Source: Alteripontixanthobacter muriae
Lineage (GTDB): Bacteria; Pseudomonadota; Alphaproteobacteria; Sphingomonadales; Sphingomonadaceae
Reading direction: 5' to 3'
NCBI RefSeq assembly: GCF_013336795.1
Contig: NZ_JAAFZT010000005.1
Span: forward strand, 1 to 64,000
Length of the DNA stretch: 64,000 bases
The notes under the pieces were generated by a model. The model was given only the letters and a program-made list of their open reading frames with translations, made no database searches and was not told the DNA's origin. The first letter of the stretch is position 1, and every line of letters begins with the position of its first letter. The translations under genes and the position numbers were made by a program. Shown here in pieces: positions 34,623 through 43,526 of this stretch.

Positions 34623-35251
34623 TGGTTCGCCGGATCGGGCCTGGATCGCTCGTCATCGCGACGCATAATGCGGGGAAGCTGAAAGAGATCGGCGATCTCC
34701 TTGCTCCGCATGGCGTGAACTGCATCTCGGCAGGATCGCTCGGCTTGCCCGAACCTGCCGAGACCGGCACGACCTTCGCGCAGAATGCGCTGATCAAGGC
34801 CCGGGCAGCAGCGGAAGCATCCGGGATCGTTGCCCTCGCCGATGACAGCGGCCTTTCTGTCGCCGCGCTCGATGGGCGCCCCGGGGTCTATACCGCCGAT
34901 TGGGCCGAACGGCAGTGGTTCGAAGGCAACCCGGGCCGCGACTGGTACATGGCGATGGGCAAGGTGGAAGGCATGCTTGCCGCCAAGGGACCAGACGCCG
35001 AAAGGGGTGCCTGGTTCAATTGCGTTCTTGCAATTGCATGGCCCGATGGTGAGCACGTCGTCTACGAGGGGCGGGTCGACGGACACATCATCTGGCCCCC
35101 TCGCGGCGATCTCGGCTTTGGCTATGACCCGGTATTCGTTGCGGAAGGGCATGAACGAACCTTTGCCGAGCTGGACCCGGAGCACAAGCACGCCATCAGC
35201 CACCGCGCCGATGCTTTTGCGAAGCTGAAGGCAGAACAGTTCGCGGCCTGA
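34622..35251 (+). CDS. rdgB: dITP/XTP pyrophosphatase (RdgB/HAM1)
   Basis: A 209-residue house-cleaning enzyme that hydrolyses dITP, ITP and XTP. LVIATHNAGKLKEIGDLLAP is the nucleotide-binding N-terminus, and ALADDSGLSVAALDGRPGVY is the signature with the catalytic Asp. The C-terminal GFGYDPVFVAEGHERTFAEL and HRADAF complete it. The start ATG shares a base with the rph stop, so translation is coupled. The longer frame from 34568 is within rph. Confidence 0.96.
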   Translation: MVRRIGPGSLVIATHNAGKLKEIGDLLAPHGVNCISAGSLGLPEPAETGTTFAQNALIKARAAAEASGIVALADDSGLSVAALDGRPGVYTADWAERQWFEGNPGRDWYMAMGKVEGMLAAKGPDAERGAWFNCVLAIAWPDGEHVVYEGRVDGHIIWPPRGDLGFGYDPVFVAEGHERTFAELDPEHKHAISHRADAFAKLKAEQFAA

Positions 35252-35313
35252 AGCATCGGCTGCGCGCCGCACGTGCAGCTTCACAAGACAGCCGAAAAGT
35301 GGGATAGCGAAGC

Positions 35314-36465
35314 GTGGCGCGCGCTCTGTACATTCATTGGCCTTTCTGCCTGAAGAAATGCCCCTATTGCGACTTCAACAGCCACGTCCGCGCGGATGTG
35401 GAAGTCGCCCGCTGGCAATCCGGCCTGATTGCCGATATGCGCCGCGAGGCGGAAGTAGCCGGGGGTGAAACCCTGCAATCCATCTTCTTCGGCGGCGGAA
35501 CGCCATCGCTCATGCCCCCTTCCCTCGTCTCGGCGCTGCTGCATGAAGCGGAAAGCCTGTGGGGCTTCGATGAGAATGTGGAAATCACGCTGGAGGCGAA
35601 CCCGTCTTCCGTCGAGGCGTCGCGTTTTGCCGACCTCGCTTCCGCCGGGGTCAACCGCGCCTCCCTCGGCCTGCAGTCCTTCGACGACGGCGCTCTGCAG
35701 ATGCTCGGGCGATTGCACTCCGCACAGGAAGGCCTTGCCGCGCTTGGCGTTGCACAGGATCATTTCGACAGGGTGAGTTTCGACCTCATCTATGCAATGC
35801 CAGGCCAGGGCGAAGCCGACTGGTCCGCGATGCTCGACCGAGCCCTGGGCATGGGAACCGATCACCTTTCCCTTTACCAGCTGACGATCGAACCCGGCAC
35901 CCGGTTTGCGACCGACGTGCGGCGCGGCGCCCTTCGTCCGCTGGACGACGACAGCGCCGCCGATCTTTTTGCCATTACCCGAGAGTTGACCGACGCCGCC
36001 GGTCTGCCTGCCTATGAGATCAGCAATCATGCCCGGCCCGGCCAGGAAAGCCGCCACAATCTGACCTATTGGAGGTACCGCGATTATTGCGGGATCGGTC
36101 CCGGCGCACATGGCAGGCGCGGCGGAGCGGCAACCCTGCGGCACAAGAAGCCCGAAAACTGGCTCGCGTCTATCGACCGGCAGGGCGACGGCCTCTCCGA
36201 AGTCCGTCCGCAGAATGCGCGTGAACAAGCATCCGAAGCCTTGCTGATGGGGTTGCGCCTTGCGGAAGGCGTGGATCTCGCCGCCCTCTCGCGGCGAACA
36301 GGTATCGAGCGCGGCGGCCTTGTCGAAGATGGCCGGCTTGCCTTCTTCTGCGAAATGGGCCTCGCCTGGTCGGCAGGGGATCGCATAGGCATTACGCCCA
36401 GCGGCATGCCGGTACTCGATGGCCTGCTCGCTGAAATCGTTCCGTCAGAACTGGTTGCGGCGTGA
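35314..36465 (+). CDS. hemW: Radical SAM heme chaperone HemW
   Basis: A 383-residue radical SAM protein with LYIHWPFCLKKCPYCDFNSH: the CxxxCxxC cluster motif at about residues 14-21. The following IFFGGGTPSLM and EANPSS motifs bind SAM. HemW-type proteins resemble coproporphyrinogen III dehydrogenase but act in heme delivery. It starts with GTG (35314), 62 bases after rdgB, and its stop overlaps the xerC start by four bases. Confidence 0.93.
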   Translation: MARALYIHWPFCLKKCPYCDFNSHVRADVEVARWQSGLIADMRREAEVAGGETLQSIFFGGGTPSLMPPSLVSALLHEAESLWGFDENVEITLEANPSSVEASRFADLASAGVNRASLGLQSFDDGALQMLGRLHSAQEGLAALGVAQDHFDRVSFDLIYAMPGQGEADWSAMLDRALGMGTDHLSLYQLTIEPGTRFATDVRRGALRPLDDDSAADLFAITRELTDAAGLPAYEISNHARPGQESRHNLTYWRYRDYCGIGPGAHGRRGGAATLRHKKPENWLASIDRQGDGLSEVRPQNAREQASEALLMGLRLAEGVDLAALSRRTGIERGGLVEDGRLAFFCEMGLAWSAGDRIGITPSGMPVLDGLLAEIVPSELVAA

Positions 36466-37367
36466 GCAGGGAAAGCGTTCTGCAAGGTTGGCGCGATCAT
36501 CTTGCACAGGAACGCAGGCGCTCTCCCCACACGGTGCGGGCCTATCTTGCCGCAGCGGCCCGTCTGCTGGATCGCACCGGAATCGATGACTGGCCCTTGG
36601 TAGCAAAGGCGGACACAATGCTTCTAAGGCAGCATCTCGCGTATCGGCGCGCAGAAGGACTGGGGAACGCTTCTGCCGCGCGAGAGCTATCGGCGCTCAA
36701 AGCCTTCATCAGCTATGCGCGCTCCTGCACCGGGATTGATGATGCCGCATTGCGAATGAAGGGGCCTCGCCTCAAAAAAGGATTGCCGCGGCCAGTTACA
36801 CCCGACGACGCCTCGAACCTCGCGGATCTTGTAGCTATCGACGGAGCACAGGAATGGATCGGCATGCGCGATCGGGCGGTCCTGCTACTGCTGTATGGCG
36901 CCGGGTTGCGCATCGCCGAGGCGCTGTCGCTGACGGCATCGCAGAACCCTCTCGGCGCTACTACCGTGGTCCTCGGCAAGGGCGGCAAGGAACGGGTCGT
37001 TCCGATCCTGCCTGCCGTGCGGGATGCGGTGGCGGATTACGTCAGGCTATGCCCATGGCCACTGCCACCGCAAGAAGCGCTGTTTCGGGGTGAGAAAGGC
37101 GGTCCGCTCAACCAGGGTATGGTCCAGAAAGCCGTTGCCCGCGCACGTAAGGCGCTGGGCCTGCCTGCCACCGCGACGCCGCATGCGCTGCGCCACAGCT
37201 TCGCCACTCATTTGCTGGGCGCAGGCGCCGATTTGCGGAGCCTTCAGGAACTGCTGGGCCATGCAAGCCTGTCCAGCACGCAAATCTACACCCGTGTTGA
37301 TGCGGCGACCATGCTGGACGCTTACCGCAGCGCGCACCCTCGTGCTGACCGGAGCAGCGGCAGCTAG
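36462..37367 (+). CDS. xerC: Tyrosine recombinase XerC
   Basis: A 301-residue chromosomal recombinase that resolves dimers at dif. The core-binding domain is at the N-terminus (RRSPHTVRAYLAAAARLLDR). Catalytic residues are visible: Arg in GAGLRIAEALSLTA, HxxR in TPHALRHSFATHLL, His in LLGHASLSSTQ and Tyr in TQIYTRVDAATML. GTG start overlapping hemW (GTGA). The context and lack of an arm-binding domain distinguish it from the element integrase at 5198. Confidence 0.92.
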   Translation: MSRESVLQGWRDHLAQERRRSPHTVRAYLAAAARLLDRTGIDDWPLVAKADTMLLRQHLAYRRAEGLGNASAARELSALKAFISYARSCTGIDDAALRMKGPRLKKGLPRPVTPDDASNLADLVAIDGAQEWIGMRDRAVLLLLYGAGLRIAEALSLTASQNPLGATTVVLGKGGKERVVPILPAVRDAVADYVRLCPWPLPPQEALFRGEKGGPLNQGMVQKAVARARKALGLPATATPHALRHSFATHLLGAGADLRSLQELLGHASLSSTQIYTRVDAATMLDAYRSAHPRADRSSGS

Positions 37368-37972
37368 TCGTCTCGCCCCCTCGGCGTCCAGGTCAGCACG
37401 CGGTAGGCATAGGCAACGATGGCGATTCCGATCAGGGCAAAGATGATCCACCCGATCAGAGATTTGTATTCTTCAAGATATTGCCCAAGCCATTGCCCGC
37501 CAAGCACGAGCAATATGTTCCACAGAGCCGATCCGAGAAAGGTAAAGATAAGGAAGCGCCAGACCGGCATGTGCGCCAAGCCCGCAGGCAGCGAAATCAT
37601 TGTCCTGAGAAACGGCGAAAAGCGCAGGAAAAAGACCATCCATTCGCCGCGCCGCCGGAAGAACGCGCTAGCGGATTCGACATGCTGCCAATCCAGGGTG
37701 AGCCAACGACCCCAACGGTCGATGAACGGGCCGAGGCGTTCAAAGCCCCACTTGTCGCCTGCCCAGAACCACACGTAATTGCCCGCTGTCGAACCGAGCG
37801 TACCAGCCAGAAGCAGCGGCCAGAACTCCATCGTTCCGCGGGCAACGGCGAGTCCGCCGATGCCCATGATGATCTCTGACGGAATGGGCGGAAAGATGTT
37901 CTCGATTGCCATCAACAGCGCGATTCCGAGATAGCCGCCGCGTTCGATGGCCTGAATTATGAATTCATGCAT
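37364..37972 (-). CDS. DedA family membrane protein
   Basis: A 202-residue inner-membrane protein with the VTT/SNARE-associated domain. IFPPIPSEIIMGIGGLAVAR has the conserved PPIPSE re-entrant loop, FFLRFSPFLRTMISLPAGLA the second arginine motif, and several membrane helices follow. DedA proteins recycle undecaprenyl phosphate or flip lipids and affect envelope homeostasis. Its stop overlaps the xerC stop by four bases (convergent). Confidence 0.92.
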   Translation of the reverse strand: MHEFIIQAIERGGYLGIALLMAIENIFPPIPSEIIMGIGGLAVARGTMEFWPLLLAGTLGSTAGNYVWFWAGDKWGFERLGPFIDRWGRWLTLDWQHVESASAFFRRRGEWMVFFLRFSPFLRTMISLPAGLAHMPVWRFLIFTFLGSALWNILLVLGGQWLGQYLEEYKSLIGWIIFALIGIAIVAYAYRVLTWTPRGRDD

Positions 37973-38016
37973 ATGGCAGCAACAGACTGGAGCGAAATTC
38001 GTTCATCGCCGCTCGC

Positions 38017-38970
38017 TCAACTCGAAGCCAGACGGCGGTCTATTGCGTCCCATATCAGTCCCGCACTGTCCGTGCCGTTAAACTTGTCGATTGCGACTAT
38101 TCCGGTGGGTGAAGTCACATTGATCTCCGTCAGCCACTCGCCGCCGATAACGTCGATTCCCACGAAGATGAGGCCGCGCCGCTTGAGTTCCGGCCCCATT
38201 GCCGCACAGATCTCTTCCTCACGGGCCGTCAGTTCCGCCGCTTCCGCATAACCTCCTTGTGCAAGGTTCGACCGGAACTCGCCCTCGCCCGGCTTGCGAT
38301 TGATCGCGCCGGCATATTCCCCGTCGATCAGGACGATCCGCTTATCGCCCTTGGCCACGTCGTGAAGGAACGGCTGCACCATATGCGGTTCGGGCCAGGT
38401 CTGGTTGAACATCTCGAACAGGGCCGAAAGGTTTGTCGCGTCCTCCTCAATGCGGAAGATCGCCTTGCCGCCGTTGCCGTGCAGCGGCTTGACGACGATT
38501 GCGCCATGTTCGCGCTGGAAAGCCTGTACGTCCTCGATCCGCCGTGCAATCAGCGTGGGGGGCATGAAGCGCGCGTAGTCCAGAACGAACATTTTTTCCG
38601 GCGCGTTCACCACCTCGCGCGGATCATTCACCACCAGCGTCTCGCCGCGCAGGCGGTCCAGCAGGAAAGCAGCGCTGATGTAGCCGAGATCGAACGGCGG
38701 ATCCTGCCGCATAAGGATGACATCGACGTCCTGCGCCAGATCGATTTTGCTCAGCGGACCGGCAGTGAAGTGGTCGCCTTCGACGCGTTGCACGGTGACG
38801 GGACGTGCCCAGGCAGTGATGCGGGAGTTCTCCCAAGCCAGCGTACGGACATCGTAATGCCACAGGCCATGACCCCGCTGTTGCGCGGACAGCATCAGGG
38901 CGAAGCTGGAATCGCCGGCAATCTTGATCGTTTCCAGCGGATCCATCTGGATCACGACGCGCAGGGACAT
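38017..38970 (-). CDS. gshB: Glutathione synthetase
   Basis: A 317-residue ATP-grasp enzyme that ligates glycine to gamma-glutamylcysteine. Key segments are ILMRQDPPFDLGYISAAFLL, VNDPREVVNAPEKMFVLDY, GAIVVKPLHGNGGKAIFRI (ATP-binding Gly-rich loop) and FVGIDVIGGEWLTEINVTSP (metal site). It is downstream of rsmI and yraN on the same strand, 8 bases from yraN, a conserved operon in this lineage. Confidence 0.96.
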   Translation of the reverse strand: MSLRVVIQMDPLETIKIAGDSSFALMLSAQQRGHGLWHYDVRTLAWENSRITAWARPVTVQRVEGDHFTAGPLSKIDLAQDVDVILMRQDPPFDLGYISAAFLLDRLRGETLVVNDPREVVNAPEKMFVLDYARFMPPTLIARRIEDVQAFQREHGAIVVKPLHGNGGKAIFRIEEDATNLSALFEMFNQTWPEPHMVQPFLHDVAKGDKRIVLIDGEYAGAINRKPGEGEFRSNLAQGGYAEAAELTAREEEICAAMGPELKRRGLIFVGIDVIGGEWLTEINVTSPTGIVAIDKFNGTDSAGLIWDAIDRRLASS

Positions 38971-38978
38971 GGGTACTC

Positions 38979-39344
38979 CTAAGGTTGCCAGGCGTTGACG
39001 ATGTGGCGCGGGATCTGTCCGGGCGCAACCAGCATGACGTCAATGCGGTAATCCTCGCCGGGCATCACGTAGTCATGAGCGCAGGCTTCGGCAGCAGCAG
39101 CCACCCGGCGCAGGCGATACATGTCGATAGCATGGTCCAGCTGTTCCGCGTCCCTTCGCCATTTGACTTCGATGAAGGCGACGACATTTCCGCGCCGCAT
39201 GACGAGGTCGACTTTGCCGCGCGGATTGCGCACCCGTTTGGCCAGAGTCCGCCAACCCCGAAGGGCAAGCCAGATCTGCGCGAACCGCTCGCCCTTGCGG
39301 CCCCTTTGTTCGGCTTGGCGACGGGTCGCTGCGGTGCGCTTCAC
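38979..39344 (-). CDS. YraN family endonuclease-like protein (UPF0102)
   Basis: A 121-residue protein of the YraN family. The fold resembles Holliday junction resolvases: RNPRGKVDLVMRRGNVVAFI followed by EVKWRRDAEQLDHAI gives the acidic and lysine residues (D...ExK), and VPCHIVNAW-like residues end the protein (RHIVNAWQP). The start overlaps the rsmI stop by four bases. The biochemical role is not established. Confidence 0.88.
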   Translation of the reverse strand: MKRTAATRRQAEQRGRKGERFAQIWLALRGWRTLAKRVRNPRGKVDLVMRRGNVVAFIEVKWRRDAEQLDHAIDMYRLRRVAAAAEACAHDYVMPGEDYRIDVMLVAPGQIPRHIVNAWQP

Positions 39345-40225
39345 GATGACCGCAGTTCCAGCGCTCTCGCGTACAAGAGCTTGCGATCCTTTCCGCTGAC
39401 CTTCGCCACCATTCCCGCTGCCTGCGATGGCTTCATGTCTGCCAGCGCGTCGCGCAGCATCTCATCTGTATTCATGTCGTCTGGGAGCGTGCCGTTCGGG
39501 GGTGCGATGAGGAGGACGATCTCCCCCTTGGGCGGGTGCGCCGTATAATGCGCAATCAGATCCTCGGCAGTTCCGGTCCGGCATTCCTCATGAAGCTTGG
39601 TCATTTCCCGTGCAACGGCAATCGAGCGGCCGGACAGGACGGCGCCGATCGCGTCGAGTGAGCGAACAAGGCGCGGCGCAGTTTCGTAGAACACGAGCGT
39701 CGCATCCACCCCGGCCAATTCGTCCAGCGCATCGCGCCGGGCCTTTTCCTTCACTGGCAGGAATCCTGCAAACAGAAAGCGGTCGTTCGGCATACCTGAG
39801 ACGGTGAGTCCGGCAATCGCCGCGCAAGGGCCTGGCAGGCTGGTTATCATGACTCCGGCGGCGCGCGCGTCCGCCACCAGCCGATAGCCCGGATCGGACA
39901 CCAACGGCGTCCCCGCGTCGCTGACCAGCACGACTGCGCGCGATGCCATGGATTCGACAAGGCGCTTGCGGTCCTTTGCTTCGCTATGATCGTTATATCG
40001 CCACAAGGGCTTGGATATGTTCAGGTGCTTCAACAGCTTGCCGGTAACCCGCGTATCTTCGCAGGCAACGCCGTCACACGCCTCCAGCGCCCTGATACTC
40101 CGCAAAGTGATATCGCCGAGATTGCCAATCGGCGTCGCCACGATATACAGTCCGGGTTCAAGGACCTTGTGAACAGGGTCCTGATCTGGCCCATTAGCGG
40201 GCAGGGTTTCGTGTTGCGGTTCCAC
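39341..40225 (-). CDS. rsmI: 16S rRNA 2'-O-ribose C1402 methyltransferase RsmI
   Basis: About 294 residues. LYIVATPIGNLGDITLRSIR is the N-terminal SAM-binding signature, then CEDTRVTGKLLKHLNISKPL, VLVSDAGTPLVSDPGYRLV and LPGPCAAIAGLTVSGMPNDR. It methylates C1402 in the decoding site. No ATG is in frame near the conserved N-terminus; I chose GTG at 40225 (MEPQHETLPANGPDQDPVHK after initiation). Upstream open frame to 41029 is antisense to the divergent lipoprotein gene and is spurious. Confidence 0.93.
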   Translation of the reverse strand: MEPQHETLPANGPDQDPVHKVLEPGLYIVATPIGNLGDITLRSIRALEACDGVACEDTRVTGKLLKHLNISKPLWRYNDHSEAKDRKRLVESMASRAVVLVSDAGTPLVSDPGYRLVADARAAGVMITSLPGPCAAIAGLTVSGMPNDRFLFAGFLPVKEKARRDALDELAGVDATLVFYETAPRLVRSLDAIGAVLSGRSIAVAREMTKLHEECRTGTAEDLIAHYTAHPPKGEIVLLIAPPNGTLPDDMNTDEMLRDALADMKPSQAAGMVAKVSGKDRKLLYARALELRSS

Positions 40226-40264
40226 GCAATGCGCATTGGACCATAATGACGGGAAGCGGCAAGC

Positions 40265-41428
40265 ATGAAGCGGATGAATTTTGACAGGCGCAATGTTCTG
40301 ATGGTTGGCGCCACGGTGTTTCTGGCCGGTTGCCAGATCATCCCCAGCGGTGGCAGCCGCACCCCCGCACCTCCGCCGCCACCCACGACTGCACCCGTGC
40401 CCAGTCCCACGCCTTCGGCCCTGCCGCAGGACGAGGAACGGCATCGGGTAGCCCTGCTGGTGCCGATGTCCGGAGCCAATGGCGAAGTCGGACAGTCGAT
40501 TGCGAATGCGACCACCATGGCACTGCTCGACGCCAATGCCGACAATCTGCGCATCACCACCTACGACACGGCGACCGGCGCTGCCAGCGCTGCCGCCACG
40601 GCCATTGCGGATGGTAACGCCCTGATCCTTGGGCCTCTGCTGGCGGAGAATGTGTCTGCCGTTCAGGCGGTCGCACGCCCTGCAGACGTGCCGCTCATCT
40701 CGTTTTCCAACGACACCTCCGTCGCCGGCGCGGATGCCTTCGTCATGGGGCATATTCCCGAACAGTCGATCGATCGCACCGTCCGCTATGCGGGCGAGCA
40801 GGGATCCCGCAATTTCGCCGCCATCGTACCCGACGGTGAATATGGCCGCCGGGCCGAGGCCGCACTGACAAGCTCCATCAGCAACTTCGGCGGACGCCTT
40901 GTGGGCGTGGAACGATACACGCGAGGAAACAGTTCGATCACCAGCGCGGCAGAGCGGCTGCGGGCCCGTGGCGGATACGATACCGTTCTCATCGCCGACG
41001 GTACCCGGCTTTCGGCACAGGCCGCGCAAGTATTCAGGCAGGGCGGCACGCAGATCCTCGGCACCGAATTGTGGAGCGGCGAGGCCGATGTTTTCCGCAG
41101 CCCGGCTCTTCGCGGCGCCTGGTTCTCGGCAGTGTCAGACGCCCGGTTCAAGCGTTTTTCGGAAACGTATGAGGAGCGCTTCGGCAGCAAGCCTTATCGT
41201 ATCGCCACTCTGGGGTATGATGCGGTTCTCCTCGCTCTCAACGTCGCGCAGGAATGGCGGGTCGGACGTGACTTCCCGGTCGGAGCTTTGCGGAGCGAAG
41301 ACGGCTTCCTCGGACTGGACGGTCCGTTCCGCTTCCAGCGCAACGGCGTCGTCTACCGGGCGATGGAAGTTCGCGAGGTTCGGGCCGACGATGTGACCAT
41401 CGTAGACGCGGCACCGGCACGTTTCTGA
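40265..41428 (+). CDS. Penicillin-binding protein activator, LpoA-like lipoprotein
   Basis: A 387-residue lipoprotein with lipobox VFLAGC (Cys about residue 23) after NFDRRNVLMVGATVFLAGC, a proline-rich linker (APPPPPTTAPVPSPTPSALP), and a type I periplasmic-binding-protein domain (RVALLVPMSGANGEVGQSIA onward). It is divergently paired with rsmI across 39 bases, as commonly seen; the family stimulates cell-wall synthases from the outer membrane. Ligand binding is not predictable. Confidence 0.85.
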   Translation: MKRMNFDRRNVLMVGATVFLAGCQIIPSGGSRTPAPPPPPTTAPVPSPTPSALPQDEERHRVALLVPMSGANGEVGQSIANATTMALLDANADNLRITTYDTATGAASAAATAIADGNALILGPLLAENVSAVQAVARPADVPLISFSNDTSVAGADAFVMGHIPEQSIDRTVRYAGEQGSRNFAAIVPDGEYGRRAEAALTSSISNFGGRLVGVERYTRGNSSITSAAERLRARGGYDTVLIADGTRLSAQAAQVFRQGGTQILGTELWSGEADVFRSPALRGAWFSAVSDARFKRFSETYEERFGSKPYRIATLGYDAVLLALNVAQEWRVGRDFPVGALRSEDGFLGLDGPFRFQRNGVVYRAMEVREVRADDVTIVDAAPARF

Positions 41429-41505
41429 TCCGGAGGGCGGCAGGCGGGTGACAATTCGGGTGTCCCGGCTTGTAATCGTACGAATCCGCGCCCTATAGCA
41501 CCTTT

Positions 41506-43497
41506 ATGGCCGAAGATCTGTTTGCGAATACGCCGACCTCGAGCGGCGATTACGATGCCTCTTCCATCGAAGTGCTGGAAGGGCTCGAACCCGTGCGCCG
41601 TCGCCCCGGCATGTACATCGGCGGCACGGACGACCGCGCGCTTCATCACCTGGCGGCCGAAGTCATCGACAATGCGATGGACGAGGCCGTGGCCGGCCAT
41701 GCGACCCGGATCGAGGTTTCGCTGGAGGAAGGCAATCGCCTGAGCGTTGCTGACAATGGCCGCGGCATCCCCACCGCCGAACATCCCAAGTTTCCCGGAA
41801 AGTCCACGCTTGAGGTTATCCTCTCGACGCTGCATTCGGGCGGCAAATTTTCCGGAAAAGCCTATGCCACCAGCGGCGGCCTGCACGGTGTCGGCGTCAG
41901 CGTCGTAAATGCGTTGAGTTCGGATACACGTGTCGAGGTCGCCCGCGACAAGCAGCTTTATGCGCAGGAATTCGCCCGAGGAGAGACGCTCGGCCCCCTG
42001 CAACAGCTCGGCCCCACGCCAAACCGGCGCGGTACCACTGTCAGCTTCACGCCAGACACCGAGATCTTCGGTGACCGGCAGTTCAAACCGGCGCGACTGT
42101 TCCGCCTCGCCAGGTCCAAGGCCTATCTGTTCGCAGGCGTGGAAATTCGCTGGAAATGCGCTGATAGCCTGGCGAGCGACGACGTTCCGGCCGAGGCGAC
42201 ATTCAAATTCCCCGGCGGGCTTGCAGACCATCTTGCCGAACAGGTGGCGGGCCGCGAATGCGTAACCACGCAGCCCTTCGCCGGGAGCCAGGAATTCGCC
42301 GGGAACGAGGAAGGCCAGACGCAGGGCCGGGTCGAATGGGCCATTGCATGGCCGCTCTATTCCGATGGTTCGACAAGCTGGTATTGCAACACCGTACCCA
42401 CCCCGGATGGCGGCACGCATGAACAGGGCTTGCGCGCGGCACTGGCGAAAGGGTTGCGTGCTTTCGGCGAATTGGTGGGTCAGAAGAAAGCCAAGGACAT
42501 CAGCGCCGATGACGTGATGAACGGCGCTGAAGTCATGCTGTCGGTGTTCATCCGCGAACCGCAGTTCCAGAGCCAGACCAAGGACCGCCTGACCAGCCCG
42601 GAAGCGGCTCGCCTGGTGGAGAATGCTGTTCGCGACCATTTCGATCATTTCCTTTCCGACAATATGGATCGCGGAAAAGCGCTGCTGGGCGAGGTCATGG
42701 AGCGAATGGACGAACGGCTCCGCCGCAAGGCGGAACGGGAGGTAAAACGCAAGACGGCCACAAATGCCAAGAAGCTTCGTCTGCCCGGCAAGCTGACGGA
42801 TTGCTCTGGCGAAGGCGACGGCGAAACGGAGCTTTTCATCGTCGAGGGCGACAGCGCCGGGGGCAGCGCGAAACAGGCGCGGGACCGGAAGACGCAGGCC
42901 ATCCTGCCCATCCGCGGCAAAATACTGAACGTCGCCAGCGCCACGGCCGAAAAGATCCGCGCCAATAGCGAAATCGCCGACCTCATTCTCGCCATGGGCT
43001 GCGGAACCCGCAAGGATTGCGACGCCTCGAACCTTCGCTACGACCGGATCGTCATCATGACGGATGCCGATGTCGACGGCGCACACATTGCCACCCTGCT
43101 GATGACGTTCTTCTTTCAGGAGATGCCCGACATCGTCCGCGAAGGTCATTTGTTCCTTGCACAGCCGCCGCTGTACCGGCTGACCGCCGGTAAAGAGAGC
43201 CGTTACGCCCGTGACGACGAACATCGTGCAGAGCTGGAAGCGACGGTCTTCAAGGGCAAGAAAGTCGATGTCGGACGCTTTAAGGGCCTCGGTGAAATGA
43301 ACCCGGGCCAGCTGCGCGAAACGACGATGGCACCGGAAAGCCGCAGCCTCATCCGCATCACCCTGCCGCCCGAATTCGAGCAGCGCGCTGCCGTGCGTGA
43401 ACTCGTCGATCAGTTAATGGGCCGCAATCCTGAACACCGTTTCAACTTCATTCAGAACCGCGCAGGCGAGCTGGACAAGGACATGATCGACGCCTGA
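41506..43497 (+). CDS. parE: DNA topoisomerase IV subunit B
   Basis: A 663-residue GHKL ATPase subunit. VRRRPGMYIGGTDDRALHHL, EVIDNAMDEA and VADNGRGIPTAEHPKF form the ATP site. The TOPRIM domain has LFIVEGDSAGGSAKQARDRK, ILPIRGKILNV and MTDADVDGAHIATLL. Length and the absence of the gyrase-specific insert favour ParE over GyrB. It decatenates chromosomes with ParC, which is not in the window. Confidence 0.95.
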   Translation: MAEDLFANTPTSSGDYDASSIEVLEGLEPVRRRPGMYIGGTDDRALHHLAAEVIDNAMDEAVAGHATRIEVSLEEGNRLSVADNGRGIPTAEHPKFPGKSTLEVILSTLHSGGKFSGKAYATSGGLHGVGVSVVNALSSDTRVEVARDKQLYAQEFARGETLGPLQQLGPTPNRRGTTVSFTPDTEIFGDRQFKPARLFRLARSKAYLFAGVEIRWKCADSLASDDVPAEATFKFPGGLADHLAEQVAGRECVTTQPFAGSQEFAGNEEGQTQGRVEWAIAWPLYSDGSTSWYCNTVPTPDGGTHEQGLRAALAKGLRAFGELVGQKKAKDISADDVMNGAEVMLSVFIREPQFQSQTKDRLTSPEAARLVENAVRDHFDHFLSDNMDRGKALLGEVMERMDERLRRKAEREVKRKTATNAKKLRLPGKLTDCSGEGDGETELFIVEGDSAGGSAKQARDRKTQAILPIRGKILNVASATAEKIRANSEIADLILAMGCGTRKDCDASNLRYDRIVIMTDADVDGAHIATLLMTFFFQEMPDIVREGHLFLAQPPLYRLTAGKESRYARDDEHRAELEATVFKGKKVDVGRFKGLGEMNPGQLRETTMAPESRSLIRITLPPEFEQRAAVRELVDQLMGRNPEHRFNFIQNRAGELDKDMIDA

Positions 43498-43526
43498 AGC
43501 AGGGGCTTACCGCCTTTCACCAGCAT

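Noticed and set aside
39341-41029. A 562-codon frame extending rsmI to 41029
   Set aside because: The upstream half is antisense to the well-supported penicillin-binding-protein activator gene and has no conserved sequence.
41353-43224. A 623-codon minus-strand frame
   Set aside because: It lies opposite parE, which has all topoisomerase motifs.
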